Assembly: GCA_012064415.1 (NCBI GenBank)
Contig: SSNU01000022.1
Span: 79,876 to 143,875, forward strand
DNA: 64,000 nucleotides
Source: Gyrodactylus bullatarudis
Taxonomy: Eukaryota; Platyhelminthes; Monogenea; Gyrodactylidea; Gyrodactylidae
Direction: 5' to 3'
Under the pieces are notes generated by a model. That model had not been told where the DNA came from, did not search any database, and worked only from the letters and a program-made list of their open reading frames with translations. The number at the start of each line of letters is the position of its first letter. Position 1 is the first letter of the stretch. Made by a program: the position numbers and the translations under genes. Positions 60,018-64,000 of this stretch are shown piece by piece.

Positions 60018-63000
60018 GTGAGTTTCTTTGAAGTCAAGTGAAAATTGAATGAACATCAATGAAATAATAATTTGATACTACGAATGATGATCATTTAGTT
60101 GGTAATAAACAAGGCAACAAAATGCCTATTAATGTTTATGGTTTTAATCGGTTTGTTTATCACATTTAAGATCATCAAAAATTAGGTTTTACGAAAAAAA
60201 CCTAAGTTTTAAGGCCGTAATTTGCCTATAAATGAGTTTATCGATTATGTCATTTTTTTCATTCTGGGAAAAAGCCTTTTCACAACATGTCTCACTATTT
60301 CAATTTTTCGTGTTTATTCGAATTAGAACTTTAAGGAAAAGCTGAAGGTAAGGTTAGGATTTTATTGTTCTCAAAAAACGAAGATAATTATTTAATCGTA
60401 TTTGCAAAAAAGGCTTTAATGAATTTTTTGAGCCATTCTTCAAGGTCTTATTGGGCCGAATTTTAGGTATTATTTTGAATTTTCAACCCTTCAAGCTCCA
60501 TAGAATTTTGCGTATTCTAGAGGTAAAAATGGCTATTTAAACGATTTAATAATTCTTAATCTCAAACAGAATACAGATTCGAATTCACTTCAATAATTTT
60601 AATTTAGCTCACAAATTCATAATTCGATTACTTAATTATTAACCGAATGCAAAATAACAATGGAATTTATTAAACTTTATTGATTGAGTTGGTTATTGAA
60701 AATATTGTCTTATCTTTCAATCTCGAAAGTTTTGATTCATCATCTCGGATAATAACATACCGCTTGGCTCTATTCGATAAGATTATACTTTTTTTCCTCT
60801 GTATTCGTATATGCTCTCTCGGATCAGTGATTCATTCCGGGTTCGTTGTATCTGTAAGCTCTCCCTCCCTTTTGAATTTTCAAATTCTAATTTCATTTAC
60901 CCGGGAAAGTGCATTTATTTACACGTACATTGTGGAAAAACAAATTTGAAAAATAGTAGAAATCAAATAACTTTTTCGTTTCATGCAATACCCATCAATC
61001 AGCCACAGTGTGTGGGTTTAGTAATCAATCCAAGCACACAGATTTTGTTCATTAACTTCCTTCCCTTTATTTGCTGGGCATTTTAACTTTTAACTGCTAC
61101 AGTATTATTATTAATAAGGTTAGCCATTATTTTTCTATACAAAAATGTGAACAAAAAGTTGAATAATATATGTAATTAATCAGATCGTATGATTATTATT
61201 TCATCTCTCACAATGTGCAATGCTTCCCTACAAGACACCTTGATAATTTCATGTTTTTAGGTCATGAATTTATCCTCAAACTCTTCTTATTCCATAATCA
61301 TAATAATGTTATCGGGGCAGTATATATACTCTACACTGCATTGATACATTTGTGTGTATAAAATCTTTTTAATAGGCACTAATAAGTGATCCCTCATATA
61401 TAAAGTGTAAATAAAAACTATCTATACGCGAAGGTTAAATGATTATTACATTAACTGTATCATTTTATTTTTTGAACCATGGGAATTAGTATTATTCAAG
61501 GGTTTCACGTGTAGTAAATAACTTTACAAAGGTGATGATTTTCATGGAAAAAGTACACTTTATTTATCAAAGATGTGATCAAAATAAAAACAATGGGATA
61601 TTTCGCACTTCCTAGTGACCTTCTAAATTTCCTCATCCAAATCCAGCTATAGATTATTTCTAATCAAGTTTAATAAAGGTTATTACCAAGCTTATGCGAC
61701 CAACTCTATGCGATTACTCTATTTGAGATTCAAAAATTAGATTTTTCACTCTTACTCTTGAACAAATTTCTCTTATACTTTTCTTTCTTCTAATAGAGCA
61801 AAACTGATGATTGGCTCAATGATATTCTAGAAATTTAATTTTTCTTGATACAGCTTAAAGCTCCGGATCGCTGCTCGATTATTAACCCTGAACCTTTCTT
61901 TTCAAAACTAGAAAACTCAACAGATGCTTCCTCTTATTTACTCCGAATTTACTTTAACCTCGTTATAACCTTTTAAAAATCTCTCCGATTTCACTTTTTC
62001 AACATTTGAGCTCGAAATTATCATTTATTTCGAAGATTTTAACCATTTCGGTACCAAAGTTAGACGAATAATTCAAATTCAGTTAAAGAAGCTCACGAAA
62101 TTCGAATTTTGTGAAAAACTTCTAAAATCTCGAACATGAAACTTTTCAACAAAGTAAGAGAATAATCAGACAATGACATCAAATATCAGTCAAATTTTGA
62201 TTACTGATTCTTTTATTCAAATGGAAAAAGTGGGTCTCATGTTCTCTCTAGATTTCGAAACTTTTTCACCAAATACGATGAAAAAAATGAGATTTATGTA
62301 CTAACTAGGTGTAGATGATAAGTAAATATTTCCTGGGGCTCGAATAATCTCCCGATATAGTGCGCATCTCTGAGCTTGAAACAAAGGAGATTTCATTTCA
62401 CCAGAGGTTACCTCATAATGCACAAAATTTCTTATCCATCTCTTCTATACGTGTAGTTACTAAAGTAATTTTGTCCTCTTATCTTGTTTATTAATTGTAA
62501 GATATTCGTTTGTGAATCCTTTGTTCAAATCTTTATCCTCATTTCTGGAATACTTACTCTAATCTCTCTGAACATTTGTGAAATATCCTATGGATGATTA
62601 TCAGGAACTGTGAAAGTTCATTAGATCAATTTTTCACTTGAAAATTTAAACTTTTGATTAATATTCAAGTCTCTCCTGCAATTTATATGTTACTGTTAAT
62701 TTGCTAGTCTTAAGACTATAAGGTAGTCTTAAGTTTAATAAACTTGTTACCAGGTTTCAAGATTAACTAGCTGTTTGGCTTGCTGATCTTGATGCTTCGT
62801 ATTAAGTTTGGCTGACTGAATAAAACGAAACTGATATCATTTAACAGGCTCGTAATCTTTATGATTTCTAATAAATCCTTAATTTTGTTTCCTTTTAAAA
62901 ATAATACAGAGTAAAAAGCATAAAAAACTATTCCGTTAGTCTTAGGACTATCAAGAGTAACATAAAGCTAGTTAATATGAAAATGGGAATATATCTCAGA

Positions 63001-64000
63001 TTTTTGAAGGCACATAGCACGTTAACAACTCATCATCAATAATTTGAAGATCAAAAAATACTCCGTTTACCACTCATTCAATAGAAATAGCTGTTAACGA
63101 GCTATTATATCAGTAGAACTCAATCTGTTAAAGTTTGAGAGATGGCCGATCACAAACTGACACAATTTTTGATTGATAACTCCTTCAACTCTTACTAGCT
63201 AAAAATAATCAAAAGTCTAATAAAAATTCAGAAACTTTAACTTTAAATTACGACACAGCTTCATTGCAGAACCAAATTTCTCTTCATTTTAGAAATAAAA
63301 ATTAAGTTCTTCAAGTTAATAATTATCGAAGCCTCATTATAGTTCACTGATCAGAATAAAAACTAGGATATGGAAAAAACGAAAAGATATTTTATTAATC
63401 ACTAGGCTTGATCTTCAACTCTCAGTAGGAATGAATGCAAAATGTTTTTTAAGAACGAACAAACATTTATAAATAAAATCTTCCTAATTCAATTTATTAT
63501 TGCTTACAACATACGGACAAGTTGTTGTATTCTCCGGATAATGAACCCATCAATCTACATAGATTCAGTTGTCTAAAGTTGTAATAGAATCTAATTAAAT
63601 TTAAAATTTATAAGGTCAAGCCATGTAAAGAAACATCTATTAAATTATTATTACCCCGCATGATGGAGACTTGTCTTTGCTAACGATCACTTTATTGCTT
63701 GTACTAAATACCATGTAATATTACAAGGAAATCTTGATTTTTTATTCAACCTCTCTATGCTAAAAATTAAAAGATTTAGGGTATGAGAATGACTTTTAAT
63801 ATCATCAGTCAGTTGTGCAAACGGTGAGAGCATTTAAATAAATAAGAAAGGATGCCAAGAAATTTTTTGAAGAATAAGCGCTTTATTTCAGGCATACTCT
63901 TCAGCCTCTTACATGCCAAATATATAGTAAAAACAAAGAAAAATATAAATAAATCTGATTGGCTCTCATAATGATCAGGGTTGGAGGGCATTTGCATTGT
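60018..64000. other. Gene-free right end
   Basis: Presumed intron or 3' flank of the Ig-like gene. Foldback relics are suspected at about 61975-62312, whose right end reads GAGATTTATGTACTAACTAG, and from about 62970, whose left end reads CTAGTTAATATGAAAATGGG. No exon, RNA gene or intact transposon was recognised. Confidence 0.5.

Noticed and set aside
1..64000. tRNA, rRNA or CRISPR features
   Set aside because: No tRNA B-box in a cloverleaf context, no rRNA-like GC-rich block and no regularly spaced direct repeats were seen on reading both strands. A covariance-model scan would be needed to exclude small RNAs.

Overview
This is a 64 kb stretch of AT-rich, gene-poor nuclear DNA from an invertebrate animal. 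Split genes with GT-AG introns, a forkhead gene, netrin-type sequence and a dense load of animal transposons (Tc1, mariner, Merlin, piggyBac MITEs, LINE, Penelope-like, foldback) rule out prokaryotes, fungi and plants. The exact lineage cannot be fixed from the sequence alone. The first introns of several genes are extremely short (23-36 nt) and later introns are long, a pattern described for schistosome flatworms; a flatworm-like animal is therefore a reasonable guess, but only an inference.

Layout. 487-5385 (+): 3' part of a TMEM245 homologue, with a foldback element and a piggyBac-type MITE in its introns. 5880-6330: dead Merlin transposase. 6444-8070 (-): NOP2/NSUN1, the nucleolar rRNA m5C methyltransferase. 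8394-14115 (-): complete 13-exon SPT6, whose exon lengths sum to an intact 1624-codon frame. 14378-14821: LINE relic. 17400-19540: nested transposons crowned by an intact Tc1 element (17891-19427). 19974-20933 (-): intronless FoxG/sloppy-paired gene. 23430-25915: two broken LINE copies. 26000-33400: no gene seen; LINE relics, a piggyBac-type MITE with an empty-site duplicate next to it, and foldback arms.

33465-35488 (+): TBCE, tubulin folding cofactor E. 35952-41595 (+): TMEM87-family Golgi seven-transmembrane protein, with first introns of 23, 27 and 30 nt and a fifth intron of 2.9 kb built largely from a foldback element and a mariner relic. 43288-60017 (+): four phase-compatible exons of an unrecognised, Ig-like extracellular protein with introns of 1.8-8 kb, continuing beyond 60017. 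Within or between these lie a Penelope-like fragment (46985-47657) and a netrin-like coding fragment (52386-53019, minus) enclosed in a foldback element and carrying a frameshift. 60018-64000 holds only foldback relics and plain AT-rich sequence.

The genes are unlinked housekeeping functions (transcription elongation, ribosome biogenesis, tubulin folding, membrane proteins) plus one developmental regulator; no operon-like pathway is apparent. The points most worth following up are the very short 5' introns, the foldback family that appears to have captured host coding sequence, and the intact Tc1 copy with apparently identical 215-bp ends.
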